Below are positions 35,831-44,710 of a stretch of 64,000 nucleotides of DNA, piece after piece. Each line of letters begins with the position of its first letter. The stretch's first letter is position 1. The translations under genes and the position numbers were made by a program. The stretch comes from Lachnospiraceae bacterium (GTDB taxonomy: Bacteria > Bacillota > Clostridia > Lachnospirales > Lachnospiraceae). The stretch lies in the NCBI GenBank assembly GCA_014804485.1, contig JAAUZT010000011.1, positions 137,903-201,902 of the forward strand, written 5' to 3'. Under the pieces are notes generated by a model. The model was not told where the DNA came from. It was given only the letters and a program-made list of their open reading frames with translations, and did no database searches.

Positions 35831-36178
35831 TTATGTATTTAACTCGAGGCTGACCATCAATCCATTATTCACCACCTGCATAATATCCTGATCAAGATGA
35901 CATATCCTGTCCTTTAAACGTTTCTTATCGATCGTCCGCAGCTGTTCCAGCAGAATAACAGAATCTTTTACCATATCATATTTGCTGGCATTCAGTTCAA
36001 TATGCGTAGGCAGCTTTGCCTTATTCATCTTTGAAGTGATCGCGGCACAGATCACCGTCGGACTATGCTTGTTCCCGATGTCATTCTGTATGATCAGCAC
36101 CGGTCTGATACCTCCCTGTTCGGAACCGATCACCGGTCTTAAATCCGCGTAATAGATATCTCCTCTTTTCATTATCAT
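35831..36178 (-). CDS. MazF/PemK-type endoribonuclease toxin (EndoA-like), solitary
   Basis: A 115-residue MazF-type mRNA interferase. [28 protein letters not shown] is the family start, followed by [21 protein letters not shown] and [16 protein letters not shown]. In Bacillus the homologue NdoA lies after alr with its antitoxin NdoAI between them. Here the 109 bases between alr and this gene hold no antitoxin-sized frame (only a 20-codon one). The antitoxin may be encoded elsewhere, or the protein may have another control. The start at 36178 follows AAGGA by six bases. Confidence 0.92.
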   Translation of the reverse strand: MIMKRGDIYYADLRPVIGSEQGGIRPVLIIQNDIGNKHSPTVICAAITSKMNKAKLPTHIELNASKYDMVKDSVILLEQLRTIDKKRLKDRICHLDQDIMQVVNNGLMVSLELNT

Positions 36179-36287
36179 ACACTTCCTTATATTATCCTTA
36201 TACTAATATTTCCAACAATAGTATTGCCGGTTTCTCTAAGGGTATACATGATAATAATAGTAAATAACATAACAAATTTATGATGAC

Positions 36288-37469
36288 CTACAGATAGTCT
36301 TCGTAATAGTCCTTGGTTGCCGTAATCCGACCGTTTTTCAAGTAAACTCTGGGTATCCGCTTTCCGAGATCACAGGCAAGCTCATAATTGAATCTGCCCG
36401 ATAATTCTCCCAGATCTTCCATAGTGATCTGCTCTTTACCGTCCATTCCGATCAGAGTCACTTCGTCGCCTTCCGCCGCCTCCGGTATCTCCTCCACGCT
36501 GACCATGAACTGATCCATACAGACCCTGCCGAGAATCGGCGCTCTCCGGCCGCGAATCAGCACATAACCTTTACCGGACAATCCTCTCGGATATCCGTCT
36601 CCATACCCTACCGGTATCGTCGCAATGCGCATCCGCTTCGGTGTCACGTAAGTACCGCCGTAACTGACCGGCACCCCTGCTTCCACTTCCTTGATATATA
36701 CAATATGGCTTTTTAAGGACAACACCGGCTGCAGATTCACGATATCCCGTGACACCTCCGACGAAGGCCATAATCCATACAGTGTAATTCCTGCTCTGAC
36801 TACATCCATATCCGCCTCACGGATCTCAATCAGCCCGGCACTGTTGGAACAGTGCTTCACGGGGATACGGTAACCTGATTCTTTTTCCGCCAGATTCATA
36901 AAATCACGTATCTGCGTAAGCTGTTTCATTACCGCCGTCTTATCCCGCTCATCCGCCCTCGCGAAATGGGTAAACATCCCTTCCAGTTCAATACCTTCCG
37001 TGTGCAGCACTTTATCCACAAAGGCAAGGCCGCTCTCATCCGGTCTGATCCCCACCCTTGTCATTCCGGTATCAACCTTCACGTGCACTTTCGCACTTTT
37101 GCCGAGTCTGCGTGCACATGCCGCCAACTCGTCAACGGTATCTTCCCGAAATACTGCGGGCCTTATATCCTGTCGAATCAGCTCCTCATAACAATAGGGA
37201 AAAGTATATCCCAGAATAAGGATCGGTTTCCCAAGTCCCGCATGACGCAATATCAGCGCTTCCTCCGCAGTCGCCACCGCATAACCGAATACATAATCCA
37301 TTTTCTCCAATTCACGCCCGATCTGTACCGCCCCATGCCCGTAACCGTCCGTCTTAATGACGCCGATCATTTTCGTATGTGCAGTAAGATTTCCGTGCAT
37401 CTGTTCCATATTATAACAGACCGCGTCCAGATCTATCGCAGCGTAGACTCTTTGGTAATTTTCTTTCAT
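36288..37469 (-). CDS. alr: Alanine racemase
   Basis: A 393-residue PLP enzyme converting L- to D-alanine for peptidoglycan. The cofactor lysine is Lys39 in GVIKTDGYGHGAVQIG (the family more often has KANAYGHG). HVKVDTGMTRVG and the C-terminal ATIPVGYGDGYPRGLSG confirm the family, and VCMDQFMVSVEEIP supports the C-terminal beta domain. It follows nnr by five bases (GGAG ribosome-binding site overlapping the nnr stop region), so the two are co-translated, and it precedes the mazF-type gene. Confidence 0.96.
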   Translation of the reverse strand: MKENYQRVYAAIDLDAVCYNMEQMHGNLTAHTKMIGVIKTDGYGHGAVQIGRELEKMDYVFGYAVATAEEALILRHAGLGKPILILGYTFPYCYEELIRQDIRPAVFREDTVDELAACARRLGKSAKVHVKVDTGMTRVGIRPDESGLAFVDKVLHTEGIELEGMFTHFARADERDKTAVMKQLTQIRDFMNLAEKESGYRIPVKHCSNSAGLIEIREADMDVVRAGITLYGLWPSSEVSRDIVNLQPVLSLKSHIVYIKEVEAGVPVSYGGTYVTPKRMRIATIPVGYGDGYPRGLSGKGYVLIRGRRAPILGRVCMDQFMVSVEEIPEAAEGDEVTLIGMDGKEQITMEDLGELSGRFNYELACDLGKRIPRVYLKNGRITATKDYYEDYL

Positions 37470-37474
37470 GCCTC

Positions 37475-39025
37475 TTACTCCATTCCGTCCTGTTGCAGCA
37501 GGATCACATCCCTAATCCGTTCTATCATATCCGTGGCCGTCATGGACACGTTTGTTTCACGCTCTGCCGCCAGATCACCTGCGATACCGTGAAGATATAC
37601 TCCCGCCACCGCCGCATCCATCCCCTGCATTCCCTGCGCCAGCAATCCCGTAACCATGCCTGACAGCACATCACCGGAACCTGCCGTAGCCATTCCGTCA
37701 TTACCTGTGGTATTCAAATATCCCCTCTGTTCTCCATGCCCGGCTACCACGGTGCGCACATCCTTACAGACAACTGTACACCGCAGTCTGTCGCTAAGCA
37801 GAATCGGATAGTCTGTCAGGTGTTCTTTGGCCTGCGCAGTCGTACATCCATACAATCTCGCAAACTCTCCCAGGTGCGGGGTGAGAATAACAGTCCTTCC
37901 CCGACTGCCCTGCTCTGCCAAATTTTCCTGTAACCCTTGATCCTGTGCCAGAAGATTCAAGCCATCCGCATCGATGACTAACGGCTTACTGCTCTTAAAA
38001 ATACTGAATCGAAGCAGTTCCTGCGCCTGCTTTCCCATACCAATCCCCGGACCGATCAGGATACAGTCTGCCCAGTTCTCCGCCTCCTTAAGTCCCTGCG
38101 TAAACTTCTCCTCTTGTTCGGATGTAACATCACCCGTATAGGTAAGCAGCATTGCTTCCGGTACAAACTGCTGCAGCGCTTCTCTGTTCTCCACCGCCGT
38201 AACTACCTTCACCATACCTGTTCCGATTCGAAATGCGCTCTTTGCCGCCATCATGGCGGCCCCTGCGATCTGATCGTTTCCCGCAACGATAAGCACCTTG
38301 CCGAATGTTCCCTTATTGCCGTCAGGCCTGCGCCCCGGAAGCACACTGTCGTGCCGCCCTATATAGGTATACCAATACGGTTTCTCGCCAAGAAAGCTGC
38401 GCTCGTCTATCCCCATATTTCCGCATACCAGCCTACCGGTATATTCCGCTCCCGGATACAGGATCTGTCCGACCTTGCGAAATCCGTATGTCACAGTCAG
38501 ATCGGCCTTCACGGCACATCCCATGATCTCCCCCGTATCGGCACGAATCCCCGATGAAATATCCACGCTGCACACATAGGCGTCTCTTCGGTTGATCCAC
38601 TCTATGGCCTCCGCGTAGACTCCCGCTACAGGCCTTGACAAACCGATCCCCAATATCGCATCTATCACTATATCATATTCACCATTCTGTATTGTGCTAA
38701 AAACCTGCGCATCATATTCCCGCAAAATCTCGATCTGTCTGGCCGTCTCTACCGAATACCGTTCTTCATCGTCCAACATAATAAAGGTTACTTTATACCC
38801 TTGCAGCATAAACAGTCTTCCTACCGCCAGACCATCCCCGCCGTTGTTACCTCCTCCCGCTATAACCGCCACTCTGCACTGGACTTTACCGTACGCGCGC
38901 CTGATCTCCTCTACCGTCACAAGCGCCGCCCGCTCCATAAGCAGCAGCGCCGGAATCCGGTACTTCTCTATCGTGTTCCTGTCATAACGCTTCATCTCGG
39001 AAGCGGTCACTAAATGCTGCATCAT
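37475..39025 (-). CDS. nnr: Bifunctional NAD(P)H-hydrate epimerase/dehydratase
   Basis: About 516 residues with two domains that repair hydrated NADH and NADPH. The N-terminal YjeF_N epimerase part (to ~215) has VAVIAGGGNNGGDGLAVGR and VDISSGIRADTGE. The C-terminal ADP- or ATP-dependent dehydratase part has FGKVLIVAGNDQIAGAAMMA, VIDADGLNLLA, TPHLGEFARL and NDGMATAGSGDVLSGMVTGL. I choose ATG 39025 (GGAG six bases before); ATG 39022 is equally possible. Longer frames run to 39073 without a site. It heads an operon with alr and the mazF-type gene. Confidence 0.94.
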   Translation of the reverse strand: MMQHLVTASEMKRYDRNTIEKYRIPALLLMERAALVTVEEIRRAYGKVQCRVAVIAGGGNNGGDGLAVGRLFMLQGYKVTFIMLDDEERYSVETARQIEILREYDAQVFSTIQNGEYDIVIDAILGIGLSRPVAGVYAEAIEWINRRDAYVCSVDISSGIRADTGEIMGCAVKADLTVTYGFRKVGQILYPGAEYTGRLVCGNMGIDERSFLGEKPYWYTYIGRHDSVLPGRRPDGNKGTFGKVLIVAGNDQIAGAAMMAAKSAFRIGTGMVKVVTAVENREALQQFVPEAMLLTYTGDVTSEQEEKFTQGLKEAENWADCILIGPGIGMGKQAQELLRFSIFKSSKPLVIDADGLNLLAQDQGLQENLAEQGSRGRTVILTPHLGEFARLYGCTTAQAKEHLTDYPILLSDRLRCTVVCKDVRTVVAGHGEQRGYLNTTGNDGMATAGSGDVLSGMVTGLLAQGMQGMDAAVAGVYLHGIAGDLAAERETNVSMTATDMIERIRDVILLQQDGME

Positions 39026-39094
39026 ACACTTCTCCATTCCGCCTGGCACCACCCGCAGGCATACTTTCCCCAACGCAAGGGAAGCGTCAAAATC

Positions 39095-39790
39095 TCACGA
39101 TTTCAACGCATCCTCATCGTCACCTTTGTTTTCTAAATCCGAATCATCGTTCTTGTCATCCGGCTCTTTCTTGTTACCGTACTTCTCCTTCGGATCATAT
39201 TTCATATCAAAAATCTCTATGACATCCGCCCCGAAGATATCATGCATATAGGAGTACAACAGATGATTCATCGCCTCTTTCTCCTGCTTACGCACAACCT
39301 TTTTCTTCAATTCTCTCCGGATACCGTTGATCCATTCATTGATCTCTTCCAGTTCCTCCGTATTTTTCTGCAATTTATGGTAACATACCTCCATCGTGGC
39401 AAGCATCAGTTTATGATTCAAGTGGTTAATCTGCCTGGGAAGTTCCAGCATCTCCTCCTCACAGGCCTCTATCTTCTCGTTGCAGGCTGTAACAGTTTCC
39501 CTGCACTCTTCCATCTTTTTTTCCAATTTTTTGGAAGGCACTTTCCCCATTTCGTCCGCAAGCACTACGATCTCGTCCATCTTTGCCTTCTTCAGCTTTT
39601 TGATTTCCCGGCTTTCTTCATTGACCTTAGCCTGACGCTTGAGCAATTTATTCATTTCGCTTTCCATACGCTTGATCTCTGTGCTGTATTCCTTCTGCGT
39701 AAAAAGCTTATGCCATTTATTATCCAGCGTGAGAATCGGGATTTTCTTCCCGGACAGCGCCGGTTCAAATATTTCGTCTGTTCTGGACAT
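39095..39790 (-). CDS. Coiled-coil protein of unknown function
   Basis: A 231-residue cytoplasmic protein. After a short N-terminal region (IPILTLDNKWHKLF) residues 35-165 form a long, highly charged coiled coil with heptad-like Leu/Met spacing. A conserved-looking block HLLYSYMHDIFGADVIEIFDMKYDP follows, then a strongly acidic tail. I do not recognise a functional family; the clear C-terminal block suggests a real conserved protein. It lies between rex and nnr in the same direction with short gaps, so it may be co-expressed with Rex. Confidence 0.75.
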   Translation of the reverse strand: MSRTDEIFEPALSGKKIPILTLDNKWHKLFTQKEYSTEIKRMESEMNKLLKRQAKVNEESREIKKLKKAKMDEIVVLADEMGKVPSKKLEKKMEECRETVTACNEKIEACEEEMLELPRQINHLNHKLMLATMEVCYHKLQKNTEELEEINEWINGIRRELKKKVVRKQEKEAMNHLLYSYMHDIFGADVIEIFDMKYDPKEKYGNKKEPDDKNDDSDLENKGDDEDALKS

Positions 39791-39835
39791 ATATTCACTG
39801 CCTCTCTGTCATGTAATACTCTCTGTTATGCGATA

Positions 39836-40468
39836 TTATCTGTCATGCGGTGCAAGGTTGTAGGACAATTTCATCAAACTATCCGAAAGGTGCACGTTCT
39901 CAACCTGTATATCATCCGGCACTTGCAGATCCACATGTGCAAAATTCCATAATCCCTTGATCCCGCAGGATACAAGCTGTTCCGCCACTTCCACCGCGCT
40001 GCTCTTGGGTATGGTAAGAACTGCAATATCAATGTCATTGTCTTTCACAAAACGTTCCATTTCCCGCATCGGACGCACAGTGATCCCCCGAATCTGTGTG
40101 CCATGGAGCCGTTCATCGCTATCAAATATTCCTCTGAAAATAAATCCCCTGCGCTCAAAATTCATGTAATTTACAAGCGCCTGTCCCAGATGCCCGGCTC
40201 CCACAATAATCAGATTATGTTCCTCATGTAGTCCCAGGATCTTACCGATTTCATCATACAGATATCCTACATTATAGCCATACCCCTGCTGTCCGAACCC
40301 GCCGAAGTTATTCAGATCCTGTCTGATCTGCGAGGCAGTCACTCTCATGATATCGCTCAGTTCCTGTGAAGAAACCCTCTCGATCCCCTCATCCTTCAAT
40401 TCGCCAAGATATCTGAAATATCTGGGTAAACGGCTGATAACAGCCTGTGAAATCTCTTTGTCTTCCAC
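39836..40468 (-). CDS. rex: Redox-sensing transcriptional repressor Rex
   Basis: A 210-residue repressor that senses the NADH/NAD ratio. The N-terminal winged helix reads ISQAVISRLPRYFRYLGELK...VTASQIRQDLNNFGGFGQQGYGY. The Rossmann part has IIVGAGHLGQALVNYMNF for NAD(H), and the C-terminal domain-swap helix is present. Rex controls fermentation and electron-flow genes in anaerobes. The start is GTG 40468 behind GGGGGTG. Its promoter (40500-40528) is nearly consensus and lies back to back with that of the ABC-F gene. A canonical Rex operator is not evident there. Confidence 0.96.
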   Translation of the reverse strand: MEDKEISQAVISRLPRYFRYLGELKDEGIERVSSQELSDIMRVTASQIRQDLNNFGGFGQQGYGYNVGYLYDEIGKILGLHEEHNLIIVGAGHLGQALVNYMNFERRGFIFRGIFDSDERLHGTQIRGITVRPMREMERFVKDNDIDIAVLTIPKSSAVEVAEQLVSCGIKGLWNFAHVDLQVPDDIQVENVHLSDSLMKLSYNLAPHDR

Positions 40469-40499
40469 CTTGCCGCACCCCCTGTATCGTAATATGATA

Positions 40500-40528
40500 A
40501 GTATACAACTGTGTTAAAAAACTGTCAA
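40500..40528 (-). promoter_or_regulatory. Sigma-A promoter of rex
   Basis: On the minus strand TTGACA (40523-40528) and TATACT (40500-40505) are exactly 17 bases apart. The -35 box lies in AAACTGTCAA (40519-40528, plus strand), which is repeated inverted at 40561-40570. Confidence 0.8.
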
Positions 40529-40560
40529 ACAACTTAGCACAGCCGGTCCTCAACCGTAAC

Positions 40561-40589
40561 TTGACAGTTTAGCGTTCTGACGGTAAACT
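40561..40589 (+). promoter_or_regulatory. Sigma-A promoter of the ABC-F gene
   Basis: TTGACA (40561-40566) and TAAACT (40584-40589) are 17 bases apart. About 95 bases of leader precede the ATG at 40692, longer than for most genes here; a CCGG/CCGG hairpin (around 40613-40625) lies in it. The -35 box belongs to an inverted repeat shared with the rex promoter. Confidence 0.65.
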
Positions 40590-40691
40590 GTTTCTGGAAT
40601 TATTGCGGTTCATCCGGATCAACCGGGAATTGACCTCAATTATTGAATAAAGAAATTTCTTATAACATAAAAACAGAAAGGGTTGTGCCAT

Positions 40692-42653
40692 ATGCTGCTT
40701 TCCGTCAGTAATATTGATAAATCTTTCAACGATATCCCTGTACTGAAAAACGTATCGTTCCATATAGAAGATCACGATAAGGCTGCCATCGTCGGAATCA
40801 ACGGCGCCGGTAAGACTACTCTGCTGCGCATTATCATGGGAGAACTGACTCCCGACAACGGAATCGTGACGCTCTCCCGTGACCGGACGATCGGTTATCT
40901 CTCCCAGCACGAGGCAGTATCCGGTGAAAACACGATCTATGATGAACTTCTCTCTGTGAAGCAGAACATCATTGAACTGGAGCAGAAGATCCGTTCCACG
41001 GAATTGCAGATGAAGACGGCTTCCGAGGATACTTTGCAGCGCCTGATGAACACCTACTCCGACCTCACCCACGCCTTTGAATCCGCCAACGGCTACGCGT
41101 ACAAAAGCGAACTGACCGGCGTACTCAAAGGACTCGGATTTACGGAAGATGAATTTACGCGGTCTGTCGATACCCTCTCCGGCGGTCAGAAGACTCGTGT
41201 GGCTCTAGGTAAACTCCTCCTGATAAAGCCTGACCTGATCATCCTGGACGAGCCTACAAACCATTTGGACATGTCTTCCATCACTTGGCTGGAAACCTAT
41301 TTAAGAAGCTATAAAGGCGCCGTGATCATCGTATCCCACGACCGTTATTTTCTGGACAGAATTGCCAATAAAGTCATAGAGATCGACAACACCAAGGCCA
41401 CTGCCTTTACGGGAAATTATTCCGATTACGCCGCCAAAAAAGAAATTCTGCGTACGGCGGAATATAACGCTTATGTAAAGCAGCAGCAGGAAATTAAGCA
41501 TCAGGAAGAAGTAATCGAAAAATTAAAATCCTTTAACCGCGAAAAATCGATTCGTCGTGCCGAAAGCCGCGAAAAAATGTTAGATAAAATCGATGTGCTG
41601 GAAAAACCCACAACAGTACGCGCCGATATGCACCTTCGTCTGGAGCCAAAATATGAAAGCGGTAATGATGTGCTTCACGTAGAGAATCTGTCCAAGCACT
41701 TCGGCTCTCTCACGCTTTTTGAACAGCTTGGTTTTGATATCAGAAAGGGAGAGCATGTAGCGATCATCGGTGACAACGGTACCGGCAAGACTACGATCCT
41801 TAAAATGATCAACGATCTGGTAGCTCCGGATACCGGTGAGATCCGGCTCGGTACGAATGTAGCCATCGGTTACTATGATCAGGAACATCATGTATTACAT
41901 ATGGATAAAACACTGTTTGAGGAGATTTCCGATGATTATCCGACTCTCACTAACACGGAGATTCGTAATACTCTCGCTGCTTTTCTCTTTACCGGGGAAG
42001 ATGTGTTCAAGCAGGTAAAATCCCTAAGCGGCGGCGAACGGGGACGCGTCTCTCTCGCCAAGCTGATGTTATCGGAAGCTAATTTTCTCATTCTGGATGA
42101 GCCCACAAACCACTTGGATATTATGTCTAAGGAAATCTTGGAAGATGCGCTGAATGCCTACACCGGCACGGTACTCTATGTATCCCATGACCGCTATTTC
42201 ATCAATAAAACCGCCTCCAGGATCCTTGACTTAAACCATCAGGTACTGACCGGATATCTCGGTAATTATGATTATTATTTAGAGAAAAAGGAAGAACAGC
42301 TCGCACTAATCGATGCCGCAAAAAGAAATGCCGGCTCTGATCTGCCGCCGAATTCTCACAATATCCGCTCCGCTGTTTCCGAAGGCAATACAAACGCTTC
42401 GGCTGATGGCAGACAGGACTGGCTGGCACACAAAGAACAGCAGGCGGCACAGCGCAAAAAAGAAAATGCACTAAAGAAATGCGAAGCTCGGATTGAAGAA
42501 TTGGAAACCCGAAACGGGGAAATTGATGCACTCATGACATCGCCCGACATTTGTACCGATGTGGCTAAACTGCAGGAACTGAGCCGTGAAAAGGAATCCA
42601 ACGACACTGAATTGTCTGATCTGTACGAAAAATGGGAACAGCTCTCTGAATAA
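40692..42653 (+). CDS. ABC-F family ATP-binding protein
   Basis: A 653-residue soluble protein with two ABC domains and no membrane part. Domain 1 has Walker A GINGAGKTT, signature LSGGQKTRVALGKLL and LILDEPTNHLDMSS; domain 2 has GDNGTGKTT, LSGGERGRVSLAKLM and LILDEPTNHLDIMS. The interdomain linker is long and charged, and the C-terminal ~100 residues form a coiled coil. ABC-F proteins bind the ribosomal E site and act in translation or protect from antibiotics; this one looks like a YdiF/Uup-like housekeeping type, not a clear resistance factor. The start is ATG 40692, nine bases after AAAGGG; an upstream TTG is less likely. Confidence 0.93.
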   Translation: MLLSVSNIDKSFNDIPVLKNVSFHIEDHDKAAIVGINGAGKTTLLRIIMGELTPDNGIVTLSRDRTIGYLSQHEAVSGENTIYDELLSVKQNIIELEQKIRSTELQMKTASEDTLQRLMNTYSDLTHAFESANGYAYKSELTGVLKGLGFTEDEFTRSVDTLSGGQKTRVALGKLLLIKPDLIILDEPTNHLDMSSITWLETYLRSYKGAVIIVSHDRYFLDRIANKVIEIDNTKATAFTGNYSDYAAKKEILRTAEYNAYVKQQQEIKHQEEVIEKLKSFNREKSIRRAESREKMLDKIDVLEKPTTVRADMHLRLEPKYESGNDVLHVENLSKHFGSLTLFEQLGFDIRKGEHVAIIGDNGTGKTTILKMINDLVAPDTGEIRLGTNVAIGYYDQEHHVLHMDKTLFEEISDDYPTLTNTEIRNTLAAFLFTGEDVFKQVKSLSGGERGRVSLAKLMLSEANFLILDEPTNHLDIMSKEILEDALNAYTGTVLYVSHDRYFINKTASRILDLNHQVLTGYLGNYDYYLEKKEEQLALIDAAKRNAGSDLPPNSHNIRSAVSEGNTNASADGRQDWLAHKEQQAAQRKKENALKKCEARIEELETRNGEIDALMTSPDICTDVAKLQELSREKESNDTELSDLYEKWEQLSE

Positions 42654-42664
42654 GGGCTGTTCCC
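42634..42664 (+). terminator. Terminator spanning the end of the ABC-F gene
   Basis: GGGAACAGC (42634-42642) and GCTGTTCCC (42656-42664) form a perfect 9-bp stem with a 13-base loop that contains the stop codon. It is followed by TCTTATATTT, a moderate T-rich tail. The reverse strand could also serve icd, which ends at 42711. Confidence 0.6.
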
Positions 42665-42710
42665 TCTTATATTTAAAATCTCTTAAAATGAATCGAACTT
42701 GTTCCATTTT

Positions 42711-43916
42711 CTAGATTGCTTCATATTCCGCCTTGATTGCTTTAATAAAATTCTCGCTGTTTAAGACAGTCACATTCTGCAGCGAAGTGATTAAAGCCAA
42801 ATCTTTGGTCATCTTACCTGACTCGATCGTTCGGATCGTTGCACTTTCCAACTTGTCCGCAAATGTCACAAGCTCCGGATTATTATCCAGCTCCCCGCGT
42901 TTTCTGAGTGCTCCTGTCCATGCAAAGATAGTAGCAACAGAATTGGTGGAAGTCTCCTCACCTTTCAAGTGCTTATAATAATGCCGCTGTACTGTTCCGT
43001 GCGCCGCTTCGTATTCATAGACACCGCTGGGAGATACCAGTACGGAAGTCATCATAGCAAGAGAACCGAATGCGGAGGAAACCATATCGCTCATCACATC
43101 GCCGTCATAATTCTTGCACGCCCAGATAAATCCGCCCCTTGCCTTCATAACCCGCGCCACCGCATCGTCAATCAGCGTGTAGAAATACTCTATCCCTGCC
43201 GCCTCGAATTTGTCCTTGTACTCCGTATCATAGATCTCCTGAAAAATATCCTTGAAATTATGATCGTATTTCTTGGAGATCGTATCCTTCGTGGCGAACC
43301 ACAGATCCTGCTTCGTGTCAAGTGCATAATTAAAACATGCTTTGGCAAAGCTCGTGATAGACTCATCCGTATTATGAATCCCCTGCAGGATACCGGAACC
43401 CTTAAAATCATGTATTGTCTCCCTGATCGTAGTGCCGTCTTCGGCAGTAAATACCAGCTCCGCCCTGCCTGCACCGGGTACTTTGATCTCCGTATTCTTA
43501 TATACATCACCGTAAGCATGACGCGCCAGTGTGATCGGTTTCTCCCAATTTCTGACACAGGGTTCTATCCCTTTCACCACAATAGGGGTACGAAATACTG
43601 TGCCGTCTAACGCTGCACGTATCGTACCATTGGGACTTTTCCACATTTCCTTAAGATTATATTCCGTCACTCTTGCCGCATTGGGCGTAATTGTGGCACA
43701 CTTAACCGCTACACCGTATTTCTTCGTTGCTTCCGCAGAATCAATCGTAACCTGATCCAATGTCTCATCACGATGTGCCAGCCCCAGATCATAATATTCC
43801 GTCTTTAAGTCGATATAGGGCAATAACAGTTCGTCCTTGATCATTTTCCAGAGAATTCTTGTCATCTCATCTCCGTCCATCTCTACAAGGGGTGTCGTCA
43901 TCTTAATCTTTTCCAT
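42711..43916 (-). CDS. icd: NADP-dependent isocitrate dehydrogenase
   Basis: A 401-residue enzyme oxidising isocitrate to 2-oxoglutarate. It is of the eukaryote-like type [43 protein letters not shown], the metal and substrate region [27 protein letters not shown], and [22 protein letters not shown]. An AGGAGGA ribosome-binding site lies eight bases upstream. It is the third gene of an operon with Re-citrate synthase and a GntR regulator, which together point to glutamate precursor synthesis through the oxidative half of the TCA cycle. Confidence 0.95.
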   Translation of the reverse strand: MEKIKMTTPLVEMDGDEMTRILWKMIKDELLLPYIDLKTEYYDLGLAHRDETLDQVTIDSAEATKKYGVAVKCATITPNAARVTEYNLKEMWKSPNGTIRAALDGTVFRTPIVVKGIEPCVRNWEKPITLARHAYGDVYKNTEIKVPGAGRAELVFTAEDGTTIRETIHDFKGSGILQGIHNTDESITSFAKACFNYALDTKQDLWFATKDTISKKYDHNFKDIFQEIYDTEYKDKFEAAGIEYFYTLIDDAVARVMKARGGFIWACKNYDGDVMSDMVSSAFGSLAMMTSVLVSPSGVYEYEAAHGTVQRHYYKHLKGEETSTNSVATIFAWTGALRKRGELDNNPELVTFADKLESATIRTIESGKMTKDLALITSLQNVTVLNSENFIKAIKAEYEAI

Positions 43917-43954
43917 CGTTGATTCCTCCTACCTTTTCATTATTTATTTTAAGA

Positions 43955-44671
43955 TTATTTTGCAGCTTCTTCACCGTAAATTTCATACAATCCATTCTTC
44001 ACCATGTTGTCATAAGCATTCAGCATATGTTTATTCGCAAGCTGCTCTGCCTTGTTCGCGTCACCCGCTTTAATCGCTTCCATTATCTGTCTGTGTTCAT
44101 CATTGGAGGCCCGCCCTCTCGTGTTTGTAGAAAGCGTCTTCTGTCTGACCCTGAGCACATACTGGTGATAATCCCGCAGCGTATGCTCCAGCATCTTGGA
44201 ATCGCATGCCTCGTAGAGAATATCATGGAAACGGTTGTCCAGCTCCGCCATCTGATCCATATGCCCTTTAGAAGCATGGAACTCGGCCAGATAAATATTT
44301 TCCTCCATCTCCTCCATCTGTTCTTTCGTAATCTTTTCTGTGGCAAGCCTGGCACATAATCCCTCCAGAAGCGAACGAATCATATAGATATCTTTTACAT
44401 CTTTTGCAGTGATTCCGGTAACATATGCTCCCTTATTGGGCACGATCTGTATCAGCCCCTCCAGCTCCAACTGCCGGAAAGCCTCCCTGACCGGTGTGCG
44501 GCTGACGCCCAGTTCTTCCCCGATCGCCACTTCCTTCAGTTCCTCGTGTTCCTTATACTTTCCGCTTAAAATATCCTCCCGCAGCTTCTGAAACACTCTT
44601 CCACGCAGGGAATACTTATCATTGACTTCATTCTTTAAACCATAATTAGCCATTTCGTTTTCCGTTTCCAC
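43955..44671 (-). CDS. GntR-family regulator with FCD domain
   Basis: A 238-residue repressor-type protein. The N-terminal winged helix reads RGRVFQKLREDILSGKYKEHEELKEVAIGEELGVSRTPVREAFRQLELEGLI, the FadR-subfamily pattern; the FCD ligand domain follows, with a metal-type RFHDILYEACDSKMLEHTL. Lying between the Re-citrate synthase and icd genes, it probably senses a TCA-related acid and controls the operon; a matching palindrome covers the promoter (46212-46231). The start is uncertain: GTG 44671 lies on the AAGGAG, whereas ATG 44653 is 17 bases from it. Confidence 0.9.
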   Translation of the reverse strand: METENEMANYGLKNEVNDKYSLRGRVFQKLREDILSGKYKEHEELKEVAIGEELGVSRTPVREAFRQLELEGLIQIVPNKGAYVTGITAKDVKDIYMIRSLLEGLCARLATEKITKEQMEEMEENIYLAEFHASKGHMDQMAELDNRFHDILYEACDSKMLEHTLRDYHQYVLRVRQKTLSTNTRGRASNDEHRQIMEAIKAGDANKAEQLANKHMLNAYDNMVKNGLYEIYGEEAAK

Positions 44672-44710
44672 TCCTTTTCACGTATCAGTCTTACCACTCC
44701 TAACAAATGC

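Noticed and set aside
40505-40535. Rex operator in the rex promoter
   Set aside because: TTGTTTGACAGTTTTTTAACA has TTGTT and TTAACA parts, but their spacing does not fit TTGTTAA-N4-TTAACAA.
40569-41072. 167-codon open frame opposite the ABC-F gene
   Set aside because: It lies antisense to the conserved ABC-F domain 1 and includes its promoter; the product has no family features.
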